Assembly: GCA_035573855.1 (NCBI GenBank)
Contig: DATLZU010000021.1
Location: 62,001 to 126,000 of the forward strand
DNA from: DATLZU01 sp035573855
GTDB lineage: Bacteria; Nitrospirota; Nitrospiria; Nitrospirales; Nitrospiraceae
Length of the DNA stretch: 64,000 bases
Direction of reading: 5' to 3'
The notes below the pieces were generated by a model. It was not told the DNA's origin. It did not search any database and saw nothing but the letters and a program-made list of their open reading frames with translations. Numbering within the stretch: the first letter of the stretch is position 1; every line of letters starts with the position of its first letter. This document shows, piece after piece, positions 6,962 to 15,478 of the stretch. The position numbers and the translations under genes are program-made.

Positions 6962-7816
6962 ATGTTCAAGATCAAGAAAAAAGCTCCGTCCCAATCGAAA
7001 AAGCAGCCGATTCTGTACAACATCATCGAAGACTATACGGAATTCGATGCGCCGGGGAACGTGACTCTCTGTGCCATGACCGAGCCGGAGGATCTCGCTG
7101 CCCACGCCCGCGTCCTGGCCGAGAGTTATGACATCCCGCTGGATGTGATGACGCGGTTGCTGACGGAAGGCGGCGTGTATGCCTATCCCCAGACAGGCCC
7201 GCTCGTCACGCGAGGCCTGTTCGTCTGCCGGATCGATCCGGCGGGCGTCGCGCCCAAGCAAACCTGGGTGCTGGATCTGGTGCAGTACGCCGAGGCGGAG
7301 CAACTCGTCCGGTCCTACGGGCTGCCGCTTGAGGAAGCCGCGACTCGTGTCTTCTATCGCACGTTGCCGCCCGAGTTGCGAGAGCGGTTGGAACAGAAGA
7401 ATCTGGGGCTTGCGGACAGCGAGTTGGATCGCGCCGTGGCGCGGGGCGGCCGCATCACCTACATCGACTTTCGCAAGGATTGGTCTCCGCATTTCAAGCG
7501 CTTGTGCATCATGCCGGACGGGCGGCTGGTGGAAACCGGCGGCCTCGGCGAGTTTGCCGCGCTGCACGGCGTCACGGTGGAGCAGGCCAGGACCCTTGTC
7601 GAGCAGGGTGGGATCTTGGAGGTGAACGGGGAGGTGCTGGCCTGCCAGATCGTCAACGGGCAACCGGCTGTGGCTCGGTTCAATCGGGCGCAATATGCCA
7701 AGGCCAAGGAGTTGGTGTTGAACAAAGGGCTGCATATCATGGATGCCCTGAGCGAGGTCGGCCTGAGCGATCCGGCGATGATGCGGGCTCTCAAGCGGCT
7801 CGAGCAGAAGATATAG
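6962..7816 (+). CDS. Conserved hypothetical protein, 284 aa
   Basis: Starts MFKIKKKAPSQSKKQPILYN, a basic leader followed by a mixed alpha/beta body. A segment 'ALHGVTVEQARTLVEQGGILEVNGEVLACQIVNGQPAVARF' and the repeated pattern of 'GG..YAYPQTGPLVTRGLFVCR' suggest small beta domains, and the C-terminus 'HIMDALSEVGLSDPAMMRALKRLEQKI' is helical. There are no cofactor or catalytic motifs I recognise, no signal peptide and no membrane helix. It follows the SagB-type gene across the 34-bp palindrome, so the two may be one unit with a regulatory hairpin between. Confidence 0.65.
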   Translation: MFKIKKKAPSQSKKQPILYNIIEDYTEFDAPGNVTLCAMTEPEDLAAHARVLAESYDIPLDVMTRLLTEGGVYAYPQTGPLVTRGLFVCRIDPAGVAPKQTWVLDLVQYAEAEQLVRSYGLPLEEAATRVFYRTLPPELRERLEQKNLGLADSELDRAVARGGRITYIDFRKDWSPHFKRLCIMPDGRLVETGGLGEFAALHGVTVEQARTLVEQGGILEVNGEVLACQIVNGQPAVARFNRAQYAKAKELVLNKGLHIMDALSEVGLSDPAMMRALKRLEQKI

Positions 7817-7820
7817 TCGG

Positions 7821-8285
7821 ATGATGGTGAGTCACCAGGCTGAGCGAAGTCCGCGGCGCTTCGCGCTGCACGGGTTGCGCATCACGGCCGTCGCATGCTG
7901 TTGCGCGATGGCAGGCTGTTCGAGCCCCAAGCCCATCTTGTACCCCAACGCGCATTATCGCGAAGTGGGGCCGGTAGCGGCTGAGCGAGACATCGAAGCC
8001 TGTCAGGAGTTGGCCAAGGAGGCCGGCGCCACGCCGAGTCGGGGCAAGGCCGGCCAGGTGGCGGGGAGCACGGTCGCTGGGGCTGGCATCGGCGCCGCGA
8101 GCGGCGCGGTGGGCGGCGCGGTGGTGGGGGCGGCCGGACGGGGATCGGCGATCGGCGCGGCCGGCGGCGCGACCGCCGGGTTGTTGCGAGGACTGTTCAG
8201 GCGATCGCCGCCCAGCCAAGCGTATATCGGATTTGTCAACCGTTGTTTGAAGGAACGCGGCTACGATCCAGTGGGATGGGAGTAG
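7821..8285 (+). CDS. Lipoprotein with glycine-zipper segment
   Basis: A 154-residue protein with a signal peptide ending in the lipobox MAGC (Cys at residue 33), so it should be lipid-anchored after signal peptidase II cleavage. Residues 80-122 form a glycine zipper (GSTVAGAGIGAASGAVGGAVVGAAGRG...), a membrane-associating motif seen in outer membrane lipoproteins such as the SlyB/Rcs-related group. The C-terminal 'YIGFVNRCLKERGYDPVGWE' is shared by many such glycine-zipper lipoproteins. The gene begins 5 bp after the previous stop and overlaps the convergent VanZ-like gene by 50 bp at the 3' end. Confidence 0.75.
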   Translation: MMVSHQAERSPRRFALHGLRITAVACCCAMAGCSSPKPILYPNAHYREVGPVAAERDIEACQELAKEAGATPSRGKAGQVAGSTVAGAGIGAASGAVGGAVVGAAGRGSAIGAAGGATAGLLRGLFRRSPPSQAYIGFVNRCLKERGYDPVGWE

Positions 8286-8727
8286 CGATGGCCGGCTGCA
8301 GCGGGTGATCGGCGCGGCTATTCGGGCGAAGCCGGCGTGAAGCCAGAGACGCGCCGATCGCCGCCCCGAGCGCATTGCCGCAGACGTCGGTGACCGACGG
8401 GAAGTGGTTGTGACTGAAGACCTGATAGCACTCGATTCCCAGGGAAAGCCCGAGGGCCACGAGCACGGTTGTCACGAACCGGCTCCGTGTCGCGCCGTTC
8501 ATCGCTTCGCTTGCCAGATAGCCGAACGGGATGAACAAAACGATATTGGCGCCGATGTCAAACAGGACACCGGGAGAAGGTCGGCTCAACTCGGAGAAAG
8601 GAATCCACCGCACCGTACTCCAATGCGCGTGGCCCTTGAAGTCCGACCATGGAAACGTCGTGACCACAAGGATGGTCACCAGCCACCCTGCCAACAGCAT
8701 CCACCACATCATTCCGGTCTTCCGCAC
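8236..8727 (-). CDS. VanZ-like membrane protein
   Basis: A 163-residue protein with four predicted membrane helices. The stretch 'FDIGANIVLFIPFGYLASEAM' followed by 'ECYQVFSHNHFPSVTDVCGNALGAAIGA' is the VanZ-family signature (N..LFIPFG...E..Q......R..D...N..GA). The family is named after a teicoplanin-resistance protein, but most members are of unknown function. The GTG at 8727 with GGGAAG seven bases upstream was chosen; a TTG at 8793 would abut the response regulator stop. Its C-terminus is Arg/Pro-rich and overlaps the convergent lipoprotein gene. Confidence 0.7.
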   Translation of the reverse strand: MRKTGMMWWMLLAGWLVTILVVTTFPWSDFKGHAHWSTVRWIPFSELSRPSPGVLFDIGANIVLFIPFGYLASEAMNGATRSRFVTTVLVALGLSLGIECYQVFSHNHFPSVTDVCGNALGAAIGASLASRRLRPNSRADHPLQPAIATPIPLDRSRVPSNNG

Positions 8728-8794
8728 AACTTTCTTCCCAGCAAGGGTGTTAGCAGGATCCGTTCGAGGCTGAAAGCCGGCGCGGCGAAGCAAG

Positions 8795-9157
8795 TCAGCT
8801 CTCCAGCATTTCTTTCACCGCCGCCATTATTTCGTTGAGATCGAAGGGCTTCTCGAAGGTCCGGCGCGCGCCGAAGAGCTTGGCGACGTCCAGAAAATTC
8901 CGGTCGCCCTGTGCCCCGGTGATGGCGATAACCTTGGCGTCCACATATTCGCGGGTGAGTTGCAGGGTGGCCTCCAGGCCGTCCGTATCCGGCATTAGGA
9001 TATCCATAATGACCAAATCGACCGGCGTGCGCTGATAGACCGCTAACCCTTCCCGTCCGTCTCGGGCTTCCAGCACCTGATGACCGGCCTTTTCCAGGAC
9101 TCCGCGCAACAGGGTCCGGATCGATTCTTCGTCATCGATGACTAGGATGGTGGCCAT
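8795..9157 (-). CDS. Single-domain response regulator (CheY-like)
   Basis: A 120-residue receiver domain with no output domain. The acidic pocket is Asp8/Asp9, the phosphoacceptor Asp52 (VIMDILMP), the switch Thr80 and the conserved Lys103 in FEKPF. All residues needed for phosphorylation are present. No histidine kinase is adjacent, so it must be served by a kinase elsewhere. It lies directly upstream of the VanZ-like gene on the same strand, separated by at most about 70 bp, so they may be cotranscribed. Confidence 0.9.
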   Translation of the reverse strand: MATILVIDDEESIRTLLRGVLEKAGHQVLEARDGREGLAVYQRTPVDLVIMDILMPDTDGLEATLQLTREYVDAKVIAITGAQGDRNFLDVAKLFGARRTFEKPFDLNEIMAAVKEMLES

Positions 9158-9189
9158 CGGTCCCTCGCTCTACCGACTTGCCCGGGACG

Positions 9190-9265
9190 TGGCGCGCCCG
9201 GAGGGACTTGAACCCCCAACCCTCAGATCCGTAGTCTGATGCTCTATCCATTGAGCTACGGGCGC
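9190..9265 (-). tRNA. tRNA-Arg (anticodon ACG)
   Basis: Reading the minus strand, a 76-nt cloverleaf with acceptor GCGCCCG / CGGGCGC, D-arm AGCTCAATGGATAGAGC, anticodon stem TCAGA/TCTGA with loop CTACGGA (anticodon ACG, read as ICG after deamination), and T-arm GGGGGTTCAAGTCCCTC. Discriminator G is followed by an encoded CCA (9190-9192). No integrase gene or duplicated 3' end was seen next to it. Confidence 0.95.
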
Positions 9266-9277
9266 GAGCTTCGTGCA

Positions 9278-9308
9278 ACAATTCTGAATGCTGAGTGATG
9301 AGTTCATG
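9278..9308. repeat. Heptad array
   Basis: On the minus strand GAACTCA, TCACTCA, GCATTCA, GAATTGT follow one another at exact 7-bp steps. The 17-mer ACTCAGCATTCAGAATT is shared exactly with the array at 45.7 kb. Confidence 0.7.
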
Positions 9309-9587
9309 GGTCGCCGACCGGCGGGTTCGAATGCGCCCGATCGGTGGTTCGGGCTTCAGCGGCCCTTATACAGGTCCCTGCGTAGATCGGTCAAGTCGGC
9401 GCCACGAGAAATTCTGGTCCGCGGAATCAGAGCGGAATAGGGTAGCCCGTGGTACCAGGGTTGTCCAAGGTTGGAAAATAGCGGGCAGGGCTTGCGAATG
9501 TGGCCACCCGCCCTTGGCGTCTGCGTTTCATTGACCCGTTGGCGGATGGCGATCGAAATCGGAAAAGCGGAGACTGCCTGCTCCGGT
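9309..9587. other. Intergenic stretch without recognisable gene
   Basis: Together with the array before it, this is a 320-bp gap between tRNA-Arg and the BACON/FN3 gene. An open frame of 96 codons exists on the minus strand but has no ribosome site, atypical composition and overlaps the end of the next gene. No terminator or promoter stands out. Confidence 0.5.
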
Positions 9588-10610
9588 CTAGTAGATGCTC
9601 TTGCTGACCTCGTTGGAGTAGAGACTTTCATTGCCGGCGGTATCATACGCCGTTACCGCGAAGTAGTAAGTGGTGCCGATCTCTAGTCCGGTCGCCACGT
9701 AACTGGTGATGTTTCCCTGAAGCGTGGCGATCGGCGCTCCGTACGTTTCCGGCGAAGTTCCACGGTAGACCTTGTATCCCGCCAGATCGCCCTCTGTGTT
9801 AGCGTTCCATGTCAACGTGGCCGATGATGTCGCGGAAGAAGTGGAGGTTGGGGAGGCGACAGTGAGCGTCACAGGGATGAGCTGCGGCGTGTTCGTCGCG
9901 CCCGCGGCAGCGACCGAGACGGTCGCGGTATAGGTCCCGGCGGTCAGGCCGGCGAGATTGACCGCGGCGGTGGTCAACCCGCTGTTGATGCCGGAGGTTG
10001 GGCTGAGGCTCAGCCAGGCGGCGTTGTCGCTCACGCTCCAACTGAGGGTGCCGCCGCCGGTGTTTGCAATGCTCAGGGTCTTGGCGGTGGGGTTCACGCC
10101 GCCGGCTGTACCGGAGAATGAGAGGCTGATAGGGTTAACCCCGATCGTCGGGCTTGCGCCCCCGGAGGTCACCGTCAACGCCACGGACACATGGTTCGTG
10201 GAAATGCGCCCATCGCGTTGGGTCACGGCGATGGTGACTCGTCCGGCGTAAGAACCGGCGGTCAACCCGGTTGTGTTGACGCTGACGAGCAGGGTATCGG
10301 TTTCCGTCGCCAGCGTGCCCGAGGACGGAGCCGCACTGAGCCACGCTGCCGATGTGCTGATGCTCCAGCTCTTTTCTCGTCTGTTCTTTTTGTAAAAGGT
10401 CACGGACTGCGGAGCCGGGTTCGCCCCTCCCTGGATGCCGCTGAAGCTGAGGCTGGTTGGGTTAACGACCAGGGCGAAGGTTTCGGTCGAAATCAGTCCG
10501 AACGCGGCGTTCATCAGGCAGAGCGCTCCAAAGAACCTCGCGTTCCGCTTCAAGAATCCGGTCCTTGAGAACCACTTCAAGTTCAAGGATAGGAAAGATA
10601 CGGCAAGCAT
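9588..10610 (-). CDS. Secreted protein with BACON-like Ig domains and fibronectin type III domain
   Basis: A 340-residue exported protein. A hydrophobic segment near residues 26-46 ends the signal region. Two consecutive 90-residue repeats follow (starts near 50 and 155), each with 'NP.SLSFSG..GG.NP....T......G..SWS.S...AWLS..P.SG....', the BACON/choice-of-anchor Ig pattern. The last 95 residues ('LTWNANTEGDLAGYKVYRGTSPETYG...YVATGLEIGTTYYFAVTAYDTAGNES') are a fibronectin type III domain. Such proteins bind carbohydrate or other surface partners. A GGGAGG sequence 6 bp before the ATG at 10610 supports the start. An upstream leader of more than 100 nt is GC-rich and may be structured. Confidence 0.8.
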   Translation of the reverse strand: MLAVSFLSLNLKWFSRTGFLKRNARFFGALCLMNAAFGLISTETFALVVNPTSLSFSGIQGGANPAPQSVTFYKKNRREKSWSISTSAAWLSAAPSSGTLATETDTLLVSVNTTGLTAGSYAGRVTIAVTQRDGRISTNHVSVALTVTSGGASPTIGVNPISLSFSGTAGGVNPTAKTLSIANTGGGTLSWSVSDNAAWLSLSPTSGINSGLTTAAVNLAGLTAGTYTATVSVAAAGATNTPQLIPVTLTVASPTSTSSATSSATLTWNANTEGDLAGYKVYRGTSPETYGAPIATLQGNITSYVATGLEIGTTYYFAVTAYDTAGNESLYSNEVSKSIY

Positions 10611-11120
10611 AAAGATCCTCCCTGCAGGTCGTGGGCGTATCCGGACTCCGCACGGCCTTTGCGACGACGAGACAGCGCGACACGGTCCGGCGGCGTCTTC
10701 TTTGGATCAAAGATGCAAAACCTAAGCGCGTGAATGGCAGGTCAAGAATTGTGGATGCGGACCGGACGGCCAGGGTTCATAAGCGGTTGACTGACCGATT
10801 GAAATCAAATTCCGGCGTTTTCGTGAAGATGGAGCGGCCTTCGGGGGGACTCGGCTTGTCGGATGAAGCCTGCAGTGACCGGTGAAGGGAGTGCGGGTTG
10901 ATGAGTTTTGACGTTCCAGCCTTGTTCTAGATGGTTCTGGAGCGACGACCGGGACCACCCGGTTTTGTTGTCTGCGCGAGTGTAGGGAATGGCCGACTGT
11001 ACGTTCCGGCGCATGGGTGCATGCCCGGGGAGACAGTCTGTGCAATCCGCTAAATCTGTACGCAGAATGGACCACCTGGTGTACCATCTTCATGGTCCTG
11101 CGCATCGGTGGGGGGCGGCT
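10611..11120. other. 510-bp intergenic region between divergent genes
   Basis: Holds the 5' leaders of the BACON/FN3 gene (minus) and the small membrane protein gene (plus). On the minus strand TTGACC at about 10741 could be a -35 box, followed by a GC-rich leader with GTCGCAAAGGCC, but it does not match a known riboswitch convincingly. At 10948-10963 on the plus strand a short hairpin ACCGGG-ACCA-CCCGGT is followed by TTTTG. No additional gene is supported. Confidence 0.4.
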
Positions 11121-11426
11121 ATGACGAATGACGAAGCGGGAAACGGAGCGGTCGTGGCTGAGCGTGAGGTGACGGAGCCGCTGTCATTCGCGGCCAAGAC
11201 CGGTTTCAGGAATGCGAGGCATACGCATGCGGCAGGTCTGATGCTTCTGATTGCGGGAGCCCTCTTGGCGGCTTTGGTCGGCACCTGGCTTGTCTGGTTC
11301 TCTGCCTATATGCAGCGGACCATGGCGGAAGAGGAGATTCGGGGGGCCTGTCGGCGGGTCATGCCGGAGACCGCGGACCGCTGCTTCGACACGGTAATCA
11401 TTCAGCGGGGCGGCGCGCGCCGATGA
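11121..11426 (+). CDS. Small single-pass membrane protein, 101 aa
   Basis: Starts MTNDEAGNGAVVAEREVTE, has one strong membrane helix at about residues 37-60 (GLMLLIAGALLAALVGTWLVWFSAYM) and a short C-terminal domain with two cysteines (RGACRRVMPETADRCFDTVIIQRGGARR). Two upstream in-frame ATGs exist (10989, 11067), but the region before 11121 has no protein-like character. It overlaps the following beta-barrel gene by 4 bp (ATGA), so the two are likely coupled. Function unknown. Confidence 0.6.
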   Translation: MTNDEAGNGAVVAEREVTEPLSFAAKTGFRNARHTHAAGLMLLIAGALLAALVGTWLVWFSAYMQRTMAEEEIRGACRRVMPETADRCFDTVIIQRGGARR

Positions 11427-12472
11427 GCCGAAAAGAAGAGATTTGCCACCGGCCGGCCTGCGTTCAATTCTGCCGAGTTCTGGCGTGGGGCGCTGTGGGG
11501 TTGACTGTTTGGGCGGTAGGATCCGCTGAAGCCGCCGAGGTCTTTCAACGCTCCACGGTCAGCGTCGAGGTGGGGCTTGCCGGTTGGCTGACGCAGGGCG
11601 AGACCACCTGGAGCCACAACGCGTCGAGACCGGGTTCGCCCTTGGGGAATCCGACCTCAAGGCTCGAGTACAAAGATGTCGGCACGAACGTGATTGAACT
11701 GTCCGGCAAGGTGAAATTTGCCCAGCGGTGGTTCGTGCGGGCAAACTATGGGACCGCTGCGATCGGAGGCGGACGTCTCACCGACGACGATTTCCTGGCG
11801 GCGGACGGGGGGACCCCTTCGCTGCGGACGTTCAGCGATCTAAAGGGAGACAACATCTGGTATGTGAATGGGGATCTCGGATTCACGGTGCTGAATTATC
11901 CTGGCCATCGCGGAATGCTCGATCTGGTCATCGGCTATCAGTATCGGAGGGAGAAGCACATCGCGAGCGGGGTGACACAGGTCATATGTACCCCGGCAGG
12001 CGCGACAACAGATTTGGATCCTACACCGGGATTGCAACCCCTCTGTAATCCCGGGGCCGCTGCCGTCAGCGGAATGACCGTCATCACCAACACCCAGACC
12101 TGGAGTTCGCTCAAGCTTGGCGTGGAGACCGAATATCGGATTACAAGACGGTTGAGCGTGGAAGGCAAAGCAGCCTTCCTTCCGTTTACCTCGCTGAGCA
12201 ATAAGGACATCCATCACCTCAGGACCGATCTTCAACAGAACCCCAGCTTTGAAATGACCGGCACCGGCATCGGCGCCAACTTGGAAGGCGATGTGTGCTA
12301 CATGGTGCTAAAGGGACTCTTTCTCAAAGTCGGCTATCGCTATTGGTGGAATCGGATGAGTGACGGCACCTGGAAAAATTTTCCGGTCGGCGCTCCTTCC
12401 GAGACATTCAACCTGAACGAGTTCGAAAATATCCGCCAGGGCCTGACGTTCGGCGCGACCTATGTGTTTTAG
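11423..12472 (+). CDS. Outer membrane beta-barrel protein (omptin/Pom-like)
   Basis: A 349-residue protein with an N-terminal signal peptide ending near residue 38 (GSAEA/AEVF), alternating hydrophobic/polar strands rich in Tyr, Trp and Gly, and a C-terminal phenylalanine (ATYVF), the beta-barrel assembly signal. The motif 'SRLEYKD...NVIELSGKVKFAQRWFVRANYG' resembles the omptin-fold family that includes the Protochlamydia outer membrane protein; this is recognition by eye. Two cysteines at about 191 and 210 could form a disulfide in an extracellular loop. Coupled by a 4-bp overlap to the upstream small membrane protein. Confidence 0.7.
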   Translation: MSRKEEICHRPACVQFCRVLAWGAVGLTVWAVGSAEAAEVFQRSTVSVEVGLAGWLTQGETTWSHNASRPGSPLGNPTSRLEYKDVGTNVIELSGKVKFAQRWFVRANYGTAAIGGGRLTDDDFLAADGGTPSLRTFSDLKGDNIWYVNGDLGFTVLNYPGHRGMLDLVIGYQYRREKHIASGVTQVICTPAGATTDLDPTPGLQPLCNPGAAAVSGMTVITNTQTWSSLKLGVETEYRITRRLSVEGKAAFLPFTSLSNKDIHHLRTDLQQNPSFEMTGTGIGANLEGDVCYMVLKGLFLKVGYRYWWNRMSDGTWKNFPVGAPSETFNLNEFENIRQGLTFGATYVF

Positions 12473-12480
12473 CGACCGTG

Positions 12481-13566
12481 TTAGCGGGACCGCGGAGGGA
12501 GGGTTTCGTCTTCGTAGTGGACGAAGAGCCGTTTGGCTTCCGGGTGCAGTGCACCAGGATGACCGTAGGGAATGCTGACGGTCCGAAACAGCGGGACCAG
12601 CTTCCCGTTCGGGTGGAGATACCCGGCGCGCAGCGGCACGGACCGTTTCGCGTGCTTGACCAAGTGGCAGGGGGTCGGCCGGATCGAGGTCAGCCAATCG
12701 GCGATGTCCTGCGGATTGCCGATGGAGGCTGAAAGCAGCAGCAACCGGGCCTGCGAGGGGCAGAAAATGATCGTTTCTTCCCACACCACCCCGCGTTCCG
12801 GATCGGCCAGGTATTGCGATTCGTCCATGATGACCAAGCCCAACGTATCCAGCCGCACGTCGATTTCGCCGCCTGCCGCATCGTAGAGCAGATTCCGCAA
12901 AATCTCCGTCGTCATGATCAACAGCGGGGCCTGGGCGTTGTCCCGCCGGTCTCCGGTCAGAATGCCGACCTTGTCCGCGCCGAAGAGGCGCGAGAATTCC
13001 GTGAATTTGGTGTTCGACAGGGCTTTCAGCGGAGAGGTATAGATCACCGTTCGATTGTCCTCCATCGCCCGCCGCGCCGCCTCGATCGCCACATACGTTT
13101 TGCCGCTTCCGGTCGGCACGCTCACGATCACGTCCGTTTCGGCCAGGCGAGCCAACGCTTCTTCCTGCCAGGCGTCAGGGACGAACGGCTTCGGCTCGGG
13201 CACGCCGAGCCCTTCCAGCCACGCACCAAGACTGCAGGCCGGCTCCGATGATTCCAGTTCGGGCGGTCTGAGACGGCCTTTCCCGGATTGCGCTGGCGGA
13301 CGATCGGGCTGGCGACCAGGTTTTGCAATGCGCGGGTGCTCCGCGCGCCGCGCCTCGGACAGCGCCCGACGGCCAGCCCGTTCCTGGATCAAGGTCTGAA
13401 GGTCCGACTCGAGTCCCGCTCGGTTTTCAGTAGAGTGCCGCAGGAGCAGCTCGACCAGGCGCCGTTTGCCCAGCCGGAAGTGGCGATGGACTCGTCCCCG
13501 CGCCAGGCGGTGCAACAGGGCGACAGGCTGCGCGGCCAACAATTGTTCCAGTTCGTCGGTAGTCAT
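12481..13566 (-). CDS. DEAD/DEAH helicase, N-terminal (RecA1) half of a Ski2-like enzyme
   Basis: A 361-residue protein containing only the first RecA domain of a superfamily 2 helicase. Motif I is PTGSGKT (151-157), Ia SPLKALSN (178-185), Ib TTEILRN (219-225), II DESQ (248-251) and III SAS (280-282). The sequence stops after the linker 'GKLVPLFRT...', with no motifs IV-VI. Those are encoded by the neighbouring gene that lies upstream in transcription order, so the two halves together make one Ski2/Mtr4/HelY-type RNA helicase but in swapped gene order. The first 110 residues are a basic, poorly conserved extension. ATP hydrolysis would need both subunits. A 49-bp gap separates the two genes. 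Confidence 0.85.
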   Translation of the reverse strand: MTTDELEQLLAAQPVALLHRLARGRVHRHFRLGKRRLVELLLRHSTENRAGLESDLQTLIQERAGRRALSEARRAEHPRIAKPGRQPDRPPAQSGKGRLRPPELESSEPACSLGAWLEGLGVPEPKPFVPDAWQEEALARLAETDVIVSVPTGSGKTYVAIEAARRAMEDNRTVIYTSPLKALSNTKFTEFSRLFGADKVGILTGDRRDNAQAPLLIMTTEILRNLLYDAAGGEIDVRLDTLGLVIMDESQYLADPERGVVWEETIIFCPSQARLLLLSASIGNPQDIADWLTSIRPTPCHLVKHAKRSVPLRAGYLHPNGKLVPLFRTVSIPYGHPGALHPEAKRLFVHYEDETLPPRSR

Positions 13567-13615
13567 CTCCGCCTTTATCCCGTGATCCGTGTGTTCTGCC
13601 CCTTCCCTCTCCAGC

Positions 13616-15478
13616 TCACGGCAGCTCCTCCAGCACGCCGCGGCGCAACACCGCGATTGCCCGGTCGGCGGTCTCGGCTAGACCGGGGTGCGTGGTCTTT
13701 AACGCGTGGAGTTGCGACAGATATTCCAGCGTGCGCGCCAACAGGCGGTAGATATCTCCCTCCGCCATCGTCGTCAGTTTGCAGAGGCCGATCCAGGTGA
13801 GGGTCGGATCGCCGACCCATTTTTCCGTCAACGCCGCCACGTCGGCTCGGAGCAGCGGCGGGTCTTCGTGCGGAGCCAGCGCCTCCGCGAGCCTCCGGAC
13901 TTGCCACAGCAACGACGAGAGGCCGGGGCTCGGGCGCGGGAATGCACCTGGGCGGTCGTCGTCGTGCGCGATACTGGCCATAACTCCGGCCAGGAGCTGC
14001 GGCTCGATCCCCGAAAACGCTTCGGCGCGGATCAATTCGGTGATCAGAAGCGAGTGGTCGATGCGGATCAATCTGGCCCATTCGCCGTCTTCGGTGAGAT
14101 GCGCGGTCGAGGTGAGATATCCGAACTGCTGGAGCACTTCGACTTTGGCCTGGAACCGGTGCCATAGGCTGGTGCGCAGCGCCTGGATGGCTTTCGTGTG
14201 ACGCTGGATCTCCTGCCGGAGCTTGAGCGCCGTCGCGTGGTCCTTTTGACAGGCTGGACGCGACGGACAGGTCGGACAAGGGAAATCGTCGAGGGTCTGG
14301 GCTATGGCGCTTTCCGGGATCGATTCCTGTTCGTCCTGGACAAGGATGGGTAGGACTGGAATGCGGGCCGGCAGTTCCGCCAATTCCCGAGACAGGTCGT
14401 CGAGGCTCTTCGGGGTGCACCAGGGGTACATTGGCGCCTCCTCGAACTCGAACACCCGATCGAGGATTTGGGTGATGATGCCGACCGGACATTCCGTGAT
14501 GGCCCCGCCTGGCCGCAGCACGGTGACCATCGGGCTGCGCTGGCCGCGGCTGCGATATTGGCGTAGCACGACGCCCCGTCCCTTTGGCAATCCGACGACC
14601 CGACCCGGCGTAAGAAAGTGCAGGCGGGCGGTCACTTCCGGCGGTTCCTTGCGACGGATGTGGGCGCGGTGCGCTTTCTGCTTGCGGGCGTGATCAAAGA
14701 TCTGCCATTGAGTGATCCAGTCAGTGCAGACGCGGGGACCGTAAGGCTTCATCTGTTCATGGAGGAGGTCCAGCTTCCGTTCCAAGGTCTCGGCACGCTG
14801 GTTGAGCTGAAACTGGGCAAAACTCTTGGCCAGGATGGGTTGGATCTGTTCCAGCGGGTGCGCTTTCAACAGGTTCAGGACCATTGGATAAGTGATCACG
14901 AACTGGCTGTCGATCGGTTCGGGTTGCCCGGTCAAGCCCTTCGTGATGACGCTCAGGTCGATGTACGGCGATGGGGTGACAATGGCGAAGCCGACCAAGT
15001 CTTTTCCGCGCCGGCCGGCCCGCCCGGCCAGTTGCTGCACCTCGCTGATGGTGAGGTCGGTGAAGTCCTTGGTCTTGCGGACGCTCGATTGGGTGAGCAC
15101 GACGGTCCGTGCCGGAAAGTCCACCCCGGCCGCGAGCGTCGTCGTCGCGAACACCGCGTCCAGGCAGCCCTGCCGCATCAGCTCTTCCACGGCAATCTTC
15201 CAGGAGGGCAGATGTCCGGCATGGTGGGCGGCGACGCCGATCCGTTTGACCGTCTCCAACAACGGATGGTCCGCGATGCTGGGGAATTGGGCGATGACTT
15301 GATCGAGCACCGTCGCGATGGCTTGCTGTCGCGCCGGCGGAAGAATGGCCTGGTCTTGCTCGAACGCCTGCATGGCTTCGTCGCACGCGCGGCGGGAGGT
15401 CAGAAACACGATGGCGGGCGTCAGGCGCTTCTGGCGCAGAGCGGTGACGAGGTCAACCGGATGAATCGAAGGAGGCAT
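13616..15478 (-). CDS. Ski2-like helicase, C-terminal (RecA2 plus arch/DSHCT) half
   Basis: A 620-residue protein that begins directly with the second RecA domain: motif IV region AIVFLTSRRACDEA (22-35), HHAGHLP (85-91), motif V ATTTLAAGVDFPART (111-125) and motif VI QQLAGRAGRRG (148-158). The remainder matches the long C-terminal region of Ski2/HelY proteins, including a Cys cluster CPTCPSRPAC near residue 400 and helical DSHCT-like sequence at the end. Walker A and B are absent and sit in the downstream gene. The start overlaps the 3' end of glgC by 26 bp, so it belongs to the glgC transcript. Substrate is expected to be RNA by family. Confidence 0.85.
   Translation of the reverse strand: MPPSIHPVDLVTALRQKRLTPAIVFLTSRRACDEAMQAFEQDQAILPPARQQAIATVLDQVIAQFPSIADHPLLETVKRIGVAAHHAGHLPSWKIAVEELMRQGCLDAVFATTTLAAGVDFPARTVVLTQSSVRKTKDFTDLTISEVQQLAGRAGRRGKDLVGFAIVTPSPYIDLSVITKGLTGQPEPIDSQFVITYPMVLNLLKAHPLEQIQPILAKSFAQFQLNQRAETLERKLDLLHEQMKPYGPRVCTDWITQWQIFDHARKQKAHRAHIRRKEPPEVTARLHFLTPGRVVGLPKGRGVVLRQYRSRGQRSPMVTVLRPGGAITECPVGIITQILDRVFEFEEAPMYPWCTPKSLDDLSRELAELPARIPVLPILVQDEQESIPESAIAQTLDDFPCPTCPSRPACQKDHATALKLRQEIQRHTKAIQALRTSLWHRFQAKVEVLQQFGYLTSTAHLTEDGEWARLIRIDHSLLITELIRAEAFSGIEPQLLAGVMASIAHDDDRPGAFPRPSPGLSSLLWQVRRLAEALAPHEDPPLLRADVAALTEKWVGDPTLTWIGLCKLTTMAEGDIYRLLARTLEYLSQLHALKTTHPGLAETADRAIAVLRRGVLEELP

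Noticed and set aside
9266..9587. Integration site or prophage remnant beside tRNA-Arg
   Set aside because: No integrase, no duplicate of the tRNA 3' end; only a heptad array and featureless DNA.
10621..10760. Cyclic-di-GMP riboswitch before the BACON/FN3 gene
   Set aside because: GTCGCAAAGGCC resembles part of the GEMM core and the gene type would fit, but the 5' GCAAACC, the GAAA loop and the 3' closing strand are not found in order.
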